From: Heterodera schachtii
Taxonomy: Eukaryota; Nematoda; Chromadorea; Rhabditida; Heteroderidae
Direction: 5' to 3'
DNA length: 64,000 nucleotides
NCBI GenBank assembly: GCA_023374025.1
Contig: SIJG01000070.1
Span: 376,747 to 440,746 of the forward strand
Shown here: piece after piece, positions 1 through 10,443 of the stretch
How the letters are laid out: every line of letters starts with the position of its first letter
Position numbering within the stretch: the stretch's first letter is position 1
Translations under genes and position numbers: made by a program
Notes under the pieces: model-generated
Told to the model about the DNA's origin: nothing
Databases searched by the model: none
What the model saw: only the letters and a program-made list of their open reading frames with translations

Positions 1-149
1 TCCGTGCAAAACTGCGAGCGCTTTGCAACAAATTTGAGTACGGCGCGGAAGACTGTTTTGGCATGCCGACTTGGGACAATTTGAAGAAAAAGTTTCAGCA
101 ATTTGTGATGGGCGATGTTTGGCTCCTCTCAATGAATGAAGTGAAGTGA
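1..149 (+). CDS. 3' terminal exon of a truncated gene, product unknown
   Basis: Frame from base 3 is open for 48 codons and ends in TGA at 147-149. It reads like real coding sequence, with mixed charged and aromatic residues and the stretches CNKFEYGAEDCFGM and TWDNLKKKFQQF. The 5' part lies outside the window. No family was recognised. The DNA after the stop becomes strongly AT-rich, as expected beyond a gene end. Confidence 0.5.
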   Translation, partial: RAKLRALCNKFEYGAEDCFGMPTWDNLKKKFQQFVMGDVWLLSMNEVK

Positions 150-1050
150 AGTGAAGAAGCACTTGTGGAAAGCTGTACAATATACACACCTTACAGTAAA
201 CGGCTACTGTATTTGTCTTTTCAGGAAAATCGCATAGGGAGGAAAATATTTTATCCAATTCTCTAATTTGATCCCATGGAATCAACAATTAGCATTAAAT
301 CACCTTTGTATTTCCGATACATATGCATTTATGAATAAAAATTTTCCAAGATGATCTACAGTTAGTTATGTTGATCTTTTTGGGTAGGATCCCCCTTTTT
401 TTCTTAATTCCCCCCCCCCCCCTTTCAAATTAAGAAAATTATATGTAAATAAAAACATTCAACAATTTGTACGTACGTATGTGCCAATAACAACAGATTA
501 AAAACGTTTCGACAATGGCATTTTTATGCCATTTCCCTTGGCATTTCCTATCGTTTCGCTCATTTTCTTTTTTTTTTTATTATTTTTCCATCGCAATTTC
601 TTTTAATTTGTCGCGTAATTCATTCATTGTTATGCGATTCTCTTTGTACGTTTGGAGACATTGCTGAAAATATCGCTTTTTAAGACTTCAAATATAAATA
701 TTTATCTATTTTCAGATAAATCAAAATGCTTTTCAATTGCTCCAAAAATATAAGTATTTCAATTTATTTTTTCTAATTTTTATCATAAAACCGCAAAAAT
801 TAGGCCTAAAATGGTGAAAAAGATGAAAAAATTTGAAAAGTAATAATTGTCAGAATGGATGACATGAAACCTTAACTTTTTTTTTTTTTTTTTTTTACAA
901 AAACAGCGTCTTTTTTACTTGAAAATTTTCCTAAATTAAAATGAAATTTCAAGTGACAAATGATTTTTTTAAATTTGTAAGTGATCGAAAATTTTGAAAA
1001 TTTGCAATTTATAGTGTAAAGTTTCTGGTCATTCTGACAACTACAAATTA
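150..1050. other. AT-rich intergenic stretch
   Basis: No coding exon was recognised. The stretch holds a C tract near 411-422, T tracts near 568-578 and 879-896, and otherwise A/T-rich low-complexity DNA. Confidence 0.5.
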
Positions 1051-1250
1051 AATGAAATCAGCTTTTTCACTTCATGAAATTTATTTACATAAAAACCTTA
1101 ACACTAATTATTATTTTAATCTGCGGTATGATAAATCGGTGACGCCCATGGATGGTGCCAAGTTCGTATTTCTTATTTTCAGACCTTCGACGTTTCAATT
1201 TAGCTTTTCCATTCTTCACTTCGTCCCTGTGCCCTCCCCTCCATTTTACC

Positions 1251-2643
1251 TTGGTGAGACTGATCAGCGGTTCGTATCCGTTCACACATACATATTCATC
1301 TTCATCCTCTTCCTCCTCCTCTTTTGCTCCCTCTTCGCGCCTTTTGCCACAAATTGCCAATTCTCCGGGCATTGTTTGTTCATACGGAATTGGCACTTCC
1401 TCGCCCTTTTCCACCAGTGAAGCGATCGCTTCGTGCAGCTTTTCCTCTAACTTTTTGCCCCCTCCCCACATTTTGCCCTCATCGTCCACATAAATTGAGT
1501 AATGCATCGACAATTTTTTAATGCCAATGCCTTTGTACGGGTCATTTGCGTCCACTAATCGCTCCCTAAGCCCCTCAAAGGGATTCTCTCCGTCGGTTAG
1601 CAATTCGTAAATTATCACTCCGAATGCCCACACAATGTCCGCTTCTTCCAACGCTTTTTTGTTCGAATTGTCCTTGAATTGTGAATTAATTTCTTTTACA
1701 TTATTATTTTTAAAAACCGTAATTTGTTGCGGGCTTTTGTAGTAAAAGTCGTAAAAGTTTGAGTAGAAAAAAAATCTGTGCCGTAAGTGACCCGCACATC
1801 CCCCACCAATTCATTCTCATTAAGCTGATGCCTTAATTAACGAAATGCAAAATAATTAGACTTGACCAATTTAATCAAGCAATTAATTAATTCCCTTTTA
1901 ATTGACCTTTTTGGCTGCACCATAAAATTCTGAGGCTGTGGAATATCTACAGAAATTGATCCCATTTTTTGGCCTTTTTTGCCGCTGTTTTTTTCCAAAA
2001 AAGCATTGATCATACGAACAACAATTTTGGCCATCACTTTGGCCGGCACTTCCAACACAAATTTTCTTGTGCCTTCGCTTTTCCCTTTATGGAAGAATTT
2101 TTGGACGGATTGCCAATAATCGGCCAAGAAAATGCCAATTTTCTGTTCATTTTCAACATGTGAATTCGTCGGCTGATCAACAGAATTTCTGCCTTTTTTA
2201 TTGGCCGTCGGTGAAAGCGGCAATTTCCGGGAAAGAGTGAGCAAACGGTACACTGAACAAAATGCGGAAATGAAAGCTATAATTCGATGAGGAGAAGTAT
2301 TTGGATTAAATAGTTTTAATTTTCAATTCGAAGGTCAATACGCCCTTTTTAATTAATTATCATTTTAATCTTTAAACAATTAATTAATTAGTTAATTCAT
2401 TATTTGGTTTGTCCCACTGATTGTTTCTCCGCTTTTTGCCTCCTCCACTGCTTCTTCCTCACTGTCCAATTGCTTCTTCGCTTGTGCCGTTCCGCTACTT
2501 CCATCCGATTGGCCAATGCTCAGAGTGACAACAGTGGCCAAAGCGTCGCCCGCCATTCCGTCGACGGCACAATTAAATGGCAAAGTGCTGACAAAAAGGA
2601 GAAGCAGAATAATTGGGCAGCGAATCATTTGGCAATTCAGCAA
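1251..2643 (-). pseudogene. Secreted protein with kinase C-lobe-like segment; frame broken
   Basis: Exons visible: 2643-2418 (signal peptide with core CPIILLLLFVSTLPF), 2252-1867 and 1824 to about 1251, with donors and acceptors in matching phase. The last exon contains SPQQI, then DIVWAFGVIIYELLTDGENP, which match kinase subdomains VIII-X. The frame leaving the acceptor (LVGDVRVTYGTDFF) and the frame of the kinase-like part differ by one base, and both run through a T8 tract at about 1768-1775; nine T's would restore the frame. No HRD or DFG motif was found upstream, so even a repaired protein would lack catalytic residues. It ends in an acidic run (EEEEEDEDEY). An exon below 1251 is likely but unresolved. 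It could be a pseudogene, or a base-call error in a live gene. Confidence 0.4.
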
Positions 2644-3242
2644 TTAAAAGAATTAAGCAATTTGGAAATAAATGTTCGCTTTGAAGGGAAAATTGGCAAT
2701 AAAATTAATTTATGCTTTTAAACGCGTTTAATTATTTAATTATTAATTTTTATTGCTTCCGTTTGTCTATTAAATTTTGTTAATATTTTCTTAAGGCAAC
2801 TAATACCATATTAGGGAAACAAACGGAAATATGGCTTTATATTTATTGGCAATTTATGCTTACACATAGTGACACGTTAATAAATGTTGGCTGGTAGTGC
2901 GTGGATTTTCAATGTAAAATTAAAAAAAAAAATCGTCAGTGCCATTTGGGGATGGTGGGGCCTCGGCAGTGCCATTTTCGTCGGTCCTTTCGCTTTGTCC
3001 AAAAAGAAAAGTAAAAATTTCATAAGAAAATTTCTAAAATTCAAATTCGAACAATTTATTTGAATTTTTATATATTTTTGCATTATTTTATTATATGAGA
3101 GGAACAAAAAACACTTCTCTGAACATTTATTTATAAAAATGACTTTGCACTAAAAAACACTTAATTTTCCGCTGCGCTTTTTCAGAAAATATTATTTTGA
3201 AATAATTCAAAAAATTAAATAATTTATTTATTATTTGAGATC

Positions 3243-4115
3243 ATGAAATTGGCGTTTGTTCGTTTGAATGTTCTTACGGTACTTTGTCTGTTCTGCTCAA
3301 TGAGTCATTCCTACGGTAATCCTTCCGACGAATCCGACGACGAAATTCGCGAGGAAGAAGAAAATGAAGCACAATCAGAAGAAGTAGCAGAAATGGATGA
3401 ATTTTTTCATAATTTTAACGGCACAATTCAAAGTGAAAGAGAGGAGAAAAGAACGGTGAAATTTTAATTGAAAAGGATTTTATTAATTTTAAATGATTGC
3501 CTAATTAATGACCATTTATATGCAAGCGCAGATTGTCGAAATATTTTGCCGAAATACAAATGACAAATTTCACTTTTCCACCGACGACGAGGGAAATTTC
3601 AAAATTCAAATGGAAGCGAAAATCAAATGGAAATTTCACAAATGCACCACCGGACTGAGAATGGCATTTTACAAGAAAAAAGCGATGGAAAACAAAGTAA
3701 GACAAACGGAGGACAGACAAATTGACAAGAGAAAAGACGAAATGAGCACAAATAGAGCAAAATATGCCTATTAACATTCATAATTTACTTCAAAAATTAG
3801 TTTTTTGAGGTGCCAAAATGTTTGCCAATTATTTTGCGGAGTCCAAAACGAAAATTAAAAAATGCAAAAAGATTGGATGTTTGTGTTGTCCCAATTCGCA
3901 TCAAATGGCTTAAATTTGGCCCAAAAATAAAAGTAGAAGAAGCCGAAAACGAAGAAAATGACGACATTTTGAGTAATGAATTTGCGGTGGATTTTGATGC
4001 GGAAAAGAACGCGAAAATCAACGAACAAATTAGAAATTGTAGTGATTTACATACTTCTGAAAACAATTTTGAAATGATTTTCAGCAAATATTTCGATGAT
4101 GGAAAAAGTAATTAA
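3243..4115 (+). CDS. Secreted acidic protein, family unknown
   Basis: Three exons, 3243-3455, 3532-3696 and 3801-4115, all joined in phase 0, give about 230 residues. The start has a clear signal peptide (hydrophobic core VLTVLCLFCSMS), followed by an acidic linker (EIREEEENE). Exon 2 is strand-rich with one CTTG; exon 3 is basic first (RSPKRKLKNAKR) and acidic later (EEAENEENDD). Donors are gtgaaa and gtaaga; acceptors are cag and tag. No family was recognised. A secreted, possibly gland-expressed product is inferred from the signal peptide alone. Confidence 0.55.
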
Positions 4116-4887
4116 TTGTAATTAACAATTTTTTATAATAATTAAACATATTAAACATAAATTTAATTAATCATTGTTTATGTAACTAAAAGGTGTTGAC
4201 GAAGAGGGAGGGACAATCATCGAAAAGTAATTAAAAAGGCAATTAAAAAGAGGCAAAATCAACGGAATTGAGAAGCCAAAGCATTTAATAAAATGGAAAC
4301 AATAATTTATTAATTTATATTTTTCTTTTATTTTTTAGCTAAAAATGAGGCCGAACCGTCGCAATAAATGAAAAAGGACGAGGGAAAAGCCAACTTTTAA
4401 GAGATTCTGTTAAACACTTTGATAACATTTATTCTGATCCGACTTGTGGGTTTTTTAAGTAAGGATCATCACTAACTTTTGGGTCAATTTTTGATATTCT
4501 TTTTGTATTCTTTGGTTCTCTATAAACTCTTTACAATTTCTAAGATTCAAATAAAATTGGAAAGACTACGGTAGCTGTACAATTGAAAAAGGTTCAAGCT
4601 ATTTTTTTTATTAATTGAAAAGTCCAAAAAATTAAAAATGTACGAAAAAAAGAGTTAGTCAAATGTCCTATTCTTTGATGCGCAAGAGCAGCAGGCGTCC
4701 TCTCCATCATTTCCCCCTATTTTTGTTGGCAAAATCACTCTTTACTCCTCTCCACTGCCGAATAAGGCACAAGGAGAGAGAATGCCGCATTTATCACACA
4801 GAAGACAATGCCCATTAGCTTATCTAATTTAATAAAATCTGCTAATTTATTTATGTATGTAAAATGTTTAACAATAAAACTTTTTTT
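4116..4887. other. Intergenic stretch
   Basis: No coding exon recognised. The DNA is AT-rich with one less AT-rich patch around 4690-4760. It lies between the 3' ends of two convergent genes. Confidence 0.4.
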
Positions 4888-6190
4888 CTAACATAGAAAT
4901 TTGTTGAAAATTACGGAATGAACGCCTTTTTTGGACTGACAAATGATTGAAAGGCGCAAATTGCAAATGAAAATTGAGCATTGCCATTTGAGTCCTGCTG
5001 ACCGATCAATGCACTCGGAACTCTTTTCGCTTTCATTTGGCTTCGATTTCGTACTCAATTGTCCTTTCTTCTCCGTCTCCAATATAAACTTTGGAACTGT
5101 GCGTGCCGCGGTCTCTTCGGCTGATTTTTTCTTTCTGAATTTATGCGATAATAAAATAATGCTTAAATAAATGCTAATTCCAAGTACTATTTTCTTATAT
5201 TCACTCGACAAATTTTGATTTGTCCTTGGGTTCGCAGATTTTCCTGCTGTGTCCTTGAAAATCGCCTAATCACTCCTTGAAAATGGGATTAGGTCGAAAT
5301 TAGCATTTAAAATTTAAATTCGGCGTTTCTTTTTTATCATTTTTTGCCCATTTTTGTTATTAACAGCTTTATCACCTCTCTTTTGTTGTGCCATTTCCAA
5401 ATTGTGATGTCAAACTCGCTGTTCAAACAGCTTTCTTTTTGCGAGAAAATCATCGTCGAGCATTTAAAATCGCAAAACATTTCGCCATAATAAAAACGCA
5501 CCGAATTTTCGTGGCAAATGACGTCGACCTCGTAAAATGCTTCGTCCTCTTCAAGCATTGGATCGACTTGGAGGACGAAGTATTTGCCAAAGTCAATTGG
5601 GAGATCGGCGTTATGCGATTGGTCGGCGTCGATTAGCCCATCGTAAATTAATGGCTTAATTTGTACTTATTAATCTCCCCTTTTAATTTTATAAAGGCAA
5701 TTACGAGCGTTAATTGGTCTATTAATTCCAAATCGTAGGACAGCGTTCCCTTTGCTTCGACATTCCATTTGAGAGTTTTTATTGAAACGACAAAGTGACG
5801 GCATTTTGTGTGATTGAATTCGAAAATGACTCTTTCCGTCACTTTTTTGCTGGCATTGTCAATGAATTCGTGCGATTTCAAATTGCCCCAAATTGAACTG
5901 TACAAAAGGCTACCGCCTATGAGGCCATCTTCGTTTTCAATACATTGGACAGAGACAAAATAACTGCGAATTTTAAATGCAATTAACAATTTTAAATAGT
6001 CTTTAATTGTTACGGATAGAAATTAGTTAATTTACATAATTTAAATTATAAGATTTTGCCTGAATGAATGATGGCCAACCAAAGTCGGCGCTATTTGAAG
6101 TGTCAATTTGCTTCCACTGCTAATTGAAAGGTTGAAAAAGAAAATGAAAGAAAATAAAAAAAACATTTTAACAACAAATTTTAAAATCAT
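4888..6190 (-). CDS. Single-pass membrane protein with DSL-like domain (Notch-ligand type)
   Basis: Four exons, 6190-6060, 5963-5705, 5654-5376 and 5265-4888, join in consistent phases to 348 residues. Start: a strongly hydrophobic signal peptide (FFLFSFIFFFNL). The first intron begins GC (AG|gcaaaa) and is needed to keep phase. Exon 3 carries a DSL-like pattern: VICHEN, then YYGE, then CDFKC (Cys at about 177, 191 and 195), then a later Cys, matching the C-x-EN-YYG-C-x3-C core of Delta/Serrate/Lag-2 domains with a four-residue insert before YYG. Exon 4 has a membrane segment at about 248-266 (IVLGISIYLSIILL) followed by RKKK, giving a cytoplasmic tail. Unlike classical ligands, there is no EGF repeat between DSL and membrane. 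DSL identity is moderately sure; the gene structure is firmer. Confidence 0.55.
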
Positions 6191-6197
6191 TTCATTA

Positions 6198-6797
6198 ATG
6201 AATGGTCGCACAAATTAAAAAAAGTTAATGAGCACAAAATTTACATTTGGCAGCGGCAGAAATAAATAGGAAAAGCCATTTTTATTTTTATATGATTACA
6301 TAATTCCACTCAATTATTTTTATAAAGTCAATAATACCCACGTAAAATTGATTAATTGTGAAACGTGCATCAACCAATTCGTAAAAAGTAATTACGCAAA
6401 AGCCGGGCTTAATCTTTAGGGTTTTTAATTTTTTTTTTTCTTGAAGTAATTTGTCCTTTATTATCATATTTAGTACTGACCCAAATATATTCCTGCTTTC
6501 ATGGACCTTTCAAGTAAAATTTAATTTTTTTAATGAATCTGTTTCAAAACCAGTGTTTTTTTTAATTTTCTGTCGACGGCACCCATGGGCACCCTGCGGC
6601 GCCTGTCGGCACCGCCGGAACCCTGGTCAACCAATGTTTTGGAAAAACCTCACACAATTCGAAAATAAAGCTCTTAACCTTTGTTTAAATCTATTAAAAT
6701 AACTTTAAAAATGTAATTATCTAATGCAAAAATAGTCCTTTAAAATCGGTTGGTTATGGAGGTTTTAAATCCCATACTTAAAAATCCGTGGTGAGCC
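6198..6797. other. Intergenic stretch
   Basis: No coding exon recognised. A short GC-richer patch at about 6575-6620 (a run of gcacc/ggcgcc motifs) resembles a sequence at about 48378-48406 inside an intron, so it is probably a piece of a dispersed repeat. Confidence 0.35.
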
Positions 6798-7415
6798 GAA
6801 GCGACAAAAATATCAGTGTTTGTAATAATTAAATTTCATTATTATTTAAATATTATTTGCAAAAAATAAAGCATAACTTAGCTTAAACTTAGTAAAATTT
6901 GTTCATTTTGGTATTATAATGTAGCTGCTCTACATTTCTCTACTAATTATGTAATTTTTAAAAAATTAGTAAAAATTTACAAAAAGTTGTGACCAAAAAC
7001 TTCCAAAAAATTTAGACTCAACAATTTTGACCCTAACTTTTCTGAAACTCAATAAAATTTTATGAAATTTAGCAGAATAATAGAGTAATCTTTGGGCTAA
7101 CTAATCAACCCAAGTGGAGTGAATTAATTTAAGTTTAAACAATTTTCATGCATTTAAACGACCTTACATTTTTTGAATGACCATAAAAATATGACCCTAT
7201 TAATTCTTTCATAACTTTTTTCACAACTTTTTGTAAATTTTTACTAATTTTTTAAAAATTACATAATTAGTAGAGAAATGTAGAGCAGCTACATTATAAT
7301 ACCAAAATGAACAAATTTTACTAAGTTTAAGCTAAGTTATGCTTTATTTTTTGCAAATAATATTTAAATAATAATGAAATTTAATTATTACAAACACTGA
7401 TATTTTTGTCGCTTC
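6798..7415. mobile_element. Foldback element: 195-bp perfect inverted repeat
   Basis: Arms 6798-6992 and 7221-7415 are reverse complements with no mismatch seen by eye, separated by a 228-bp AT-rich spacer with no coding capacity. The outer end reads gaagcgacaaaaatatcag. The right end is followed by a second, degraded copy of the terminus (ttttgtcgcttcgtcatagcac, about 7430-7452). A diverged copy of a right half occurs at about 35360-35465. Best read as a foldback MITE; no clean target duplication was found, so the superfamily is open. Confidence 0.75.
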
Positions 7416-7629
7416 TCCCACACCCATAATTTTGTCGCTTCGTCATAGCACCTTAAAAATCAACTGGGAAGTGCAATTTACGCATTCATTTTCTAAGTGT
7501 TCGTCACAAACGGAAATTGTTTAAAAATTCAATCATAATATCCAATTAATTTCATACATCATTTTGTAAACTAATTTAACAATTTCGATTATATAAAAAT
7601 ACAAATTTAACATTTAGCCTTTTAAATGT

Positions 7630-9313
7630 TTAAATATTTCGAACATTTGATAAATGCGGAAAAACTTTGCCTTTGTTTACAGTGAAAGTTTTCAGCCGTA
7701 TAATTTGTGGTTGCTTCGGTTTATCAATCTTTTGAAAATGTTTGAAGAAAAACGGAAACACCGAGCGAAACGCCTGCCGATATTCGATGCTAAATACATA
7801 AATTAAGGAAAAGCATTTATTTTATTTTTTAATCAAAAAGTCAAATTTTATGAATTTTTAATAGAAATATCAATTTGTTTTTCTCTTTAATGATTTAGCT
7901 TTTATTTGTTGGTTTTTGATTGCATTGTCGATAACCCATTGATTTTGCAAGACTAACATCAGCGACTTTGCCTCGAGAGGTCCATACCAAGCTCAAAAAA
8001 CGAGAGATTTTTCTCGACTCTGTATCATTAAGCAGCAGTCCCAAATTTTAGCACCAAAATGCAATTACGATTGACAGATTTCTTTCATTTTTTGCCATTG
8101 TCTCACCTCGTAAAGTACAGAATTGGTCCATTCGATGCGGCACTGACATTCAGCGGAATGCCGGTGATCACTTGCCAAAGCCACGCGGTGATCGGCGATG
8201 GAACGGAGGGGCGCAGAAGCACCACGTAAGCCGTGTTCAGAAAATAGCCGCCCATGTTGACGCCGACGATGGCGAAAAGCGAACGCAAAAGGCGGCGATT
8301 ATTCGCCGCGGCGGAAAGATTCGCTTGGGCGGCGAAAGAAGCTGAAAATAAAGCAAAAAATGAAGGTTAATTGGGATGAAAAAGCATTTTTATTAAATAT
8401 AATTACAAGTTTTGGCTTTGACGGCGATTCCGATGGCCAAATAAATGGCACTTGTCACGAGATTTGTGAGCAAATTGGAAGGAGCGAAAAATTCAACGGA
8501 TGGACCCTAAAATTTAATGAATTCCATTTTAAAATTCAATTTAAATAAATAAATTTTATTTTTTTGGACTTGGACAATGTCAACGATACATCCGCTGATC
8601 ATCAGTCCTTTGAGCTGTTCAGCGGTCAAAAAGAGTGTGTAAAGTAACGCAACGGAGAACAGAAAACAGACAAAAGTAATTGCGCCCAAATAAAAGCGCA
8701 AATTAATTTTGGAGTGCCTTTTTCAATTGGATAATTAAGTCAATTAATTTGGGATGTTTTTATGCCTTACTTTTCCGGGAAAAGAACACAAATGAGTCGG
8801 TCAAGCCCAGTGAAAAACATTGAAATGGCAATGCCACCTAAAATTGGCACGATTTTTGATTTTCACTTTTCAATTTGTCCCACCCATTCCAAAGACTGAA
8901 AGTGCCGCGAAATGTGCGGCCGTTTGATATTCGATGAAATTTAAGCCCGAAAAAGCGACGAACACAAACAGAAAATGGCCATGCTGATGGAGCAGTTCGA
9001 AGAAGGAGCAAAGTGCCAGCAGAAAATTGGCAGTGCCATTCAAAGCCCCAAAAAAGCATGGAACAATTAGAAAAGGAATTTAAAATATAAATTCGGACTT
9101 TGAGCGAATTGTCGCAAAAATAACGCAAAAATTGAAAAGCATTCCGAAGGCGGCGACAATTCCCAAAGGGAGGGCACAACCGATGAGAAGCCAACTCGGA
9201 CGAGCATCTTTGAACTCGGCATACAGCTGAATATACTCGTTTGGTTTTTAACCCAATTATTATAAAATGACTTCACTTACTGAATTATTAATGTTTGGGT
9301 CGACGACAGCCAT
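7630..9313 (-). CDS. 7TM chemoreceptor, Srsx-like class
   Basis: Eight exons, 9313-9281, 9226-9099, 9047-8884, 8837-8771, 8717-8576, 8506-8407, 8341-8107 and 7789-7630, keep phase throughout and give 342 residues. Seven hydrophobic segments are visible. Hallmarks of nematode Srsx receptors: a TIRSK end of TM1, then NGTANFLLALCSFFELLHQ in TM2, FFTGLDRL with a following FP after TM3, and IEYRQAF after TM7. The exon 2/3 junction is odd: the donor gtccga is normal, but the only acceptor that restores the family sequence ends in GG (9049-9048), with no AG between donor and exon. Without splicing the frame meets TAA. Expected role: G-protein-coupled sensing of environmental or host cues in neurons (family knowledge). 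Confidence 0.75.
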
Positions 9314-10443
9314 TGGAAATTTTTTTGAATTTATCCCAAAATGAATTCAACCATTTTTCATTAATTTTTAAGCGCCGCTTTCCTCATTAGGAGACTAATG
9401 AATGGGTTAGAGTTTCTTAATTTGTCCGTGTGAACATGTGAGCGTAAAATTTTCGTAAATGACATGGCCGAAGGCACAAAAAATGAATTCTTGCGTAATA
9501 TAATTATATGCGTCAAACCAAATAATAGCATTAATTACAGTAACTTAAGCATCTTTTTCAAGTACAAAAAGAAAAGTGCTTTACGTGTCGGCAAATTTAA
9601 TAAAGCCAATTTTGAATGGCAAATTTGTTTATATGCATTAAATGTAATTAGGTAACTAAACATAGATTGAAAGAAGCAGAAAAAGTTTAACATTATAATT
9701 TACAGAACTTAATATTGAAATATTAAACTTTTGGCACTTATAATTCACAATACAAAATCGAAAATTTTGGAGGGTCGAGGCCATTTCGCCGCTGCCAATT
9801 TGAAGCTTCTTAATTTTGAACTAATTCAATTTAAACATCTCTGGTTCATTTGAAAACTGAAACAAAAAGTGGCCAAAATAGTTAAATTTAGAACTCCGTT
9901 TATATTCAAATTTGTAGCATTAAATGAAATAACCTAAACTTTTGCCGGTATGGGAGACAAAGAAATTCTAAAATCGGCAAAAGCTTCCTCCATTCAAATT
10001 TAAGCTAATTAAGCTTTTGGTCAGTAATTTGCTTTTAAATTATCCTATTTTATTACGGTTAAATACCATAAAAAATATATATATATTAAAGAAAAAAGAA
10101 AAAAGTAATAAGAAATTTGTTTATTTCTTTAAAATTTGTTTCAAGGATTAAAATCCATTTAAAAGCCTAAAAACTTAATTCGATAGATCGAAAGAGTTAG
10201 TTATCCGGGTCTATAGCTTTAATGCTTACAAATTATTCTTCATTCATTTTCAATAAGTAATTCCGAATGAATTTCACATGTAATTTAAATGAAAATGAGA
10301 GGAAGGAAGTGTTTCCGGCAAAAAGCGAAGTGAGCGAATGAATAAAAGCCATATAAAAACATTTATTATTTCCTTAAATTAATTTAATCCATAAAAATAA
10401 TCTATTAATTTTCACTTTAAGATAAAATAATAATTATTTTTTA
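9314..10443. other. Intergenic stretch between divergent genes
   Basis: Upstream region shared by the receptor (-) and the glutathione-synthetase-like gene (+). AT-rich; an (at)n run lies near 10074-10086. No exon or clear promoter motif recognised. Confidence 0.4.

Noticed and set aside
4710..4800. Possible promoter or CRISPR-like short repeats
   Set aside because: No regular spacing or repeat identity; the DNA is eukaryotic.
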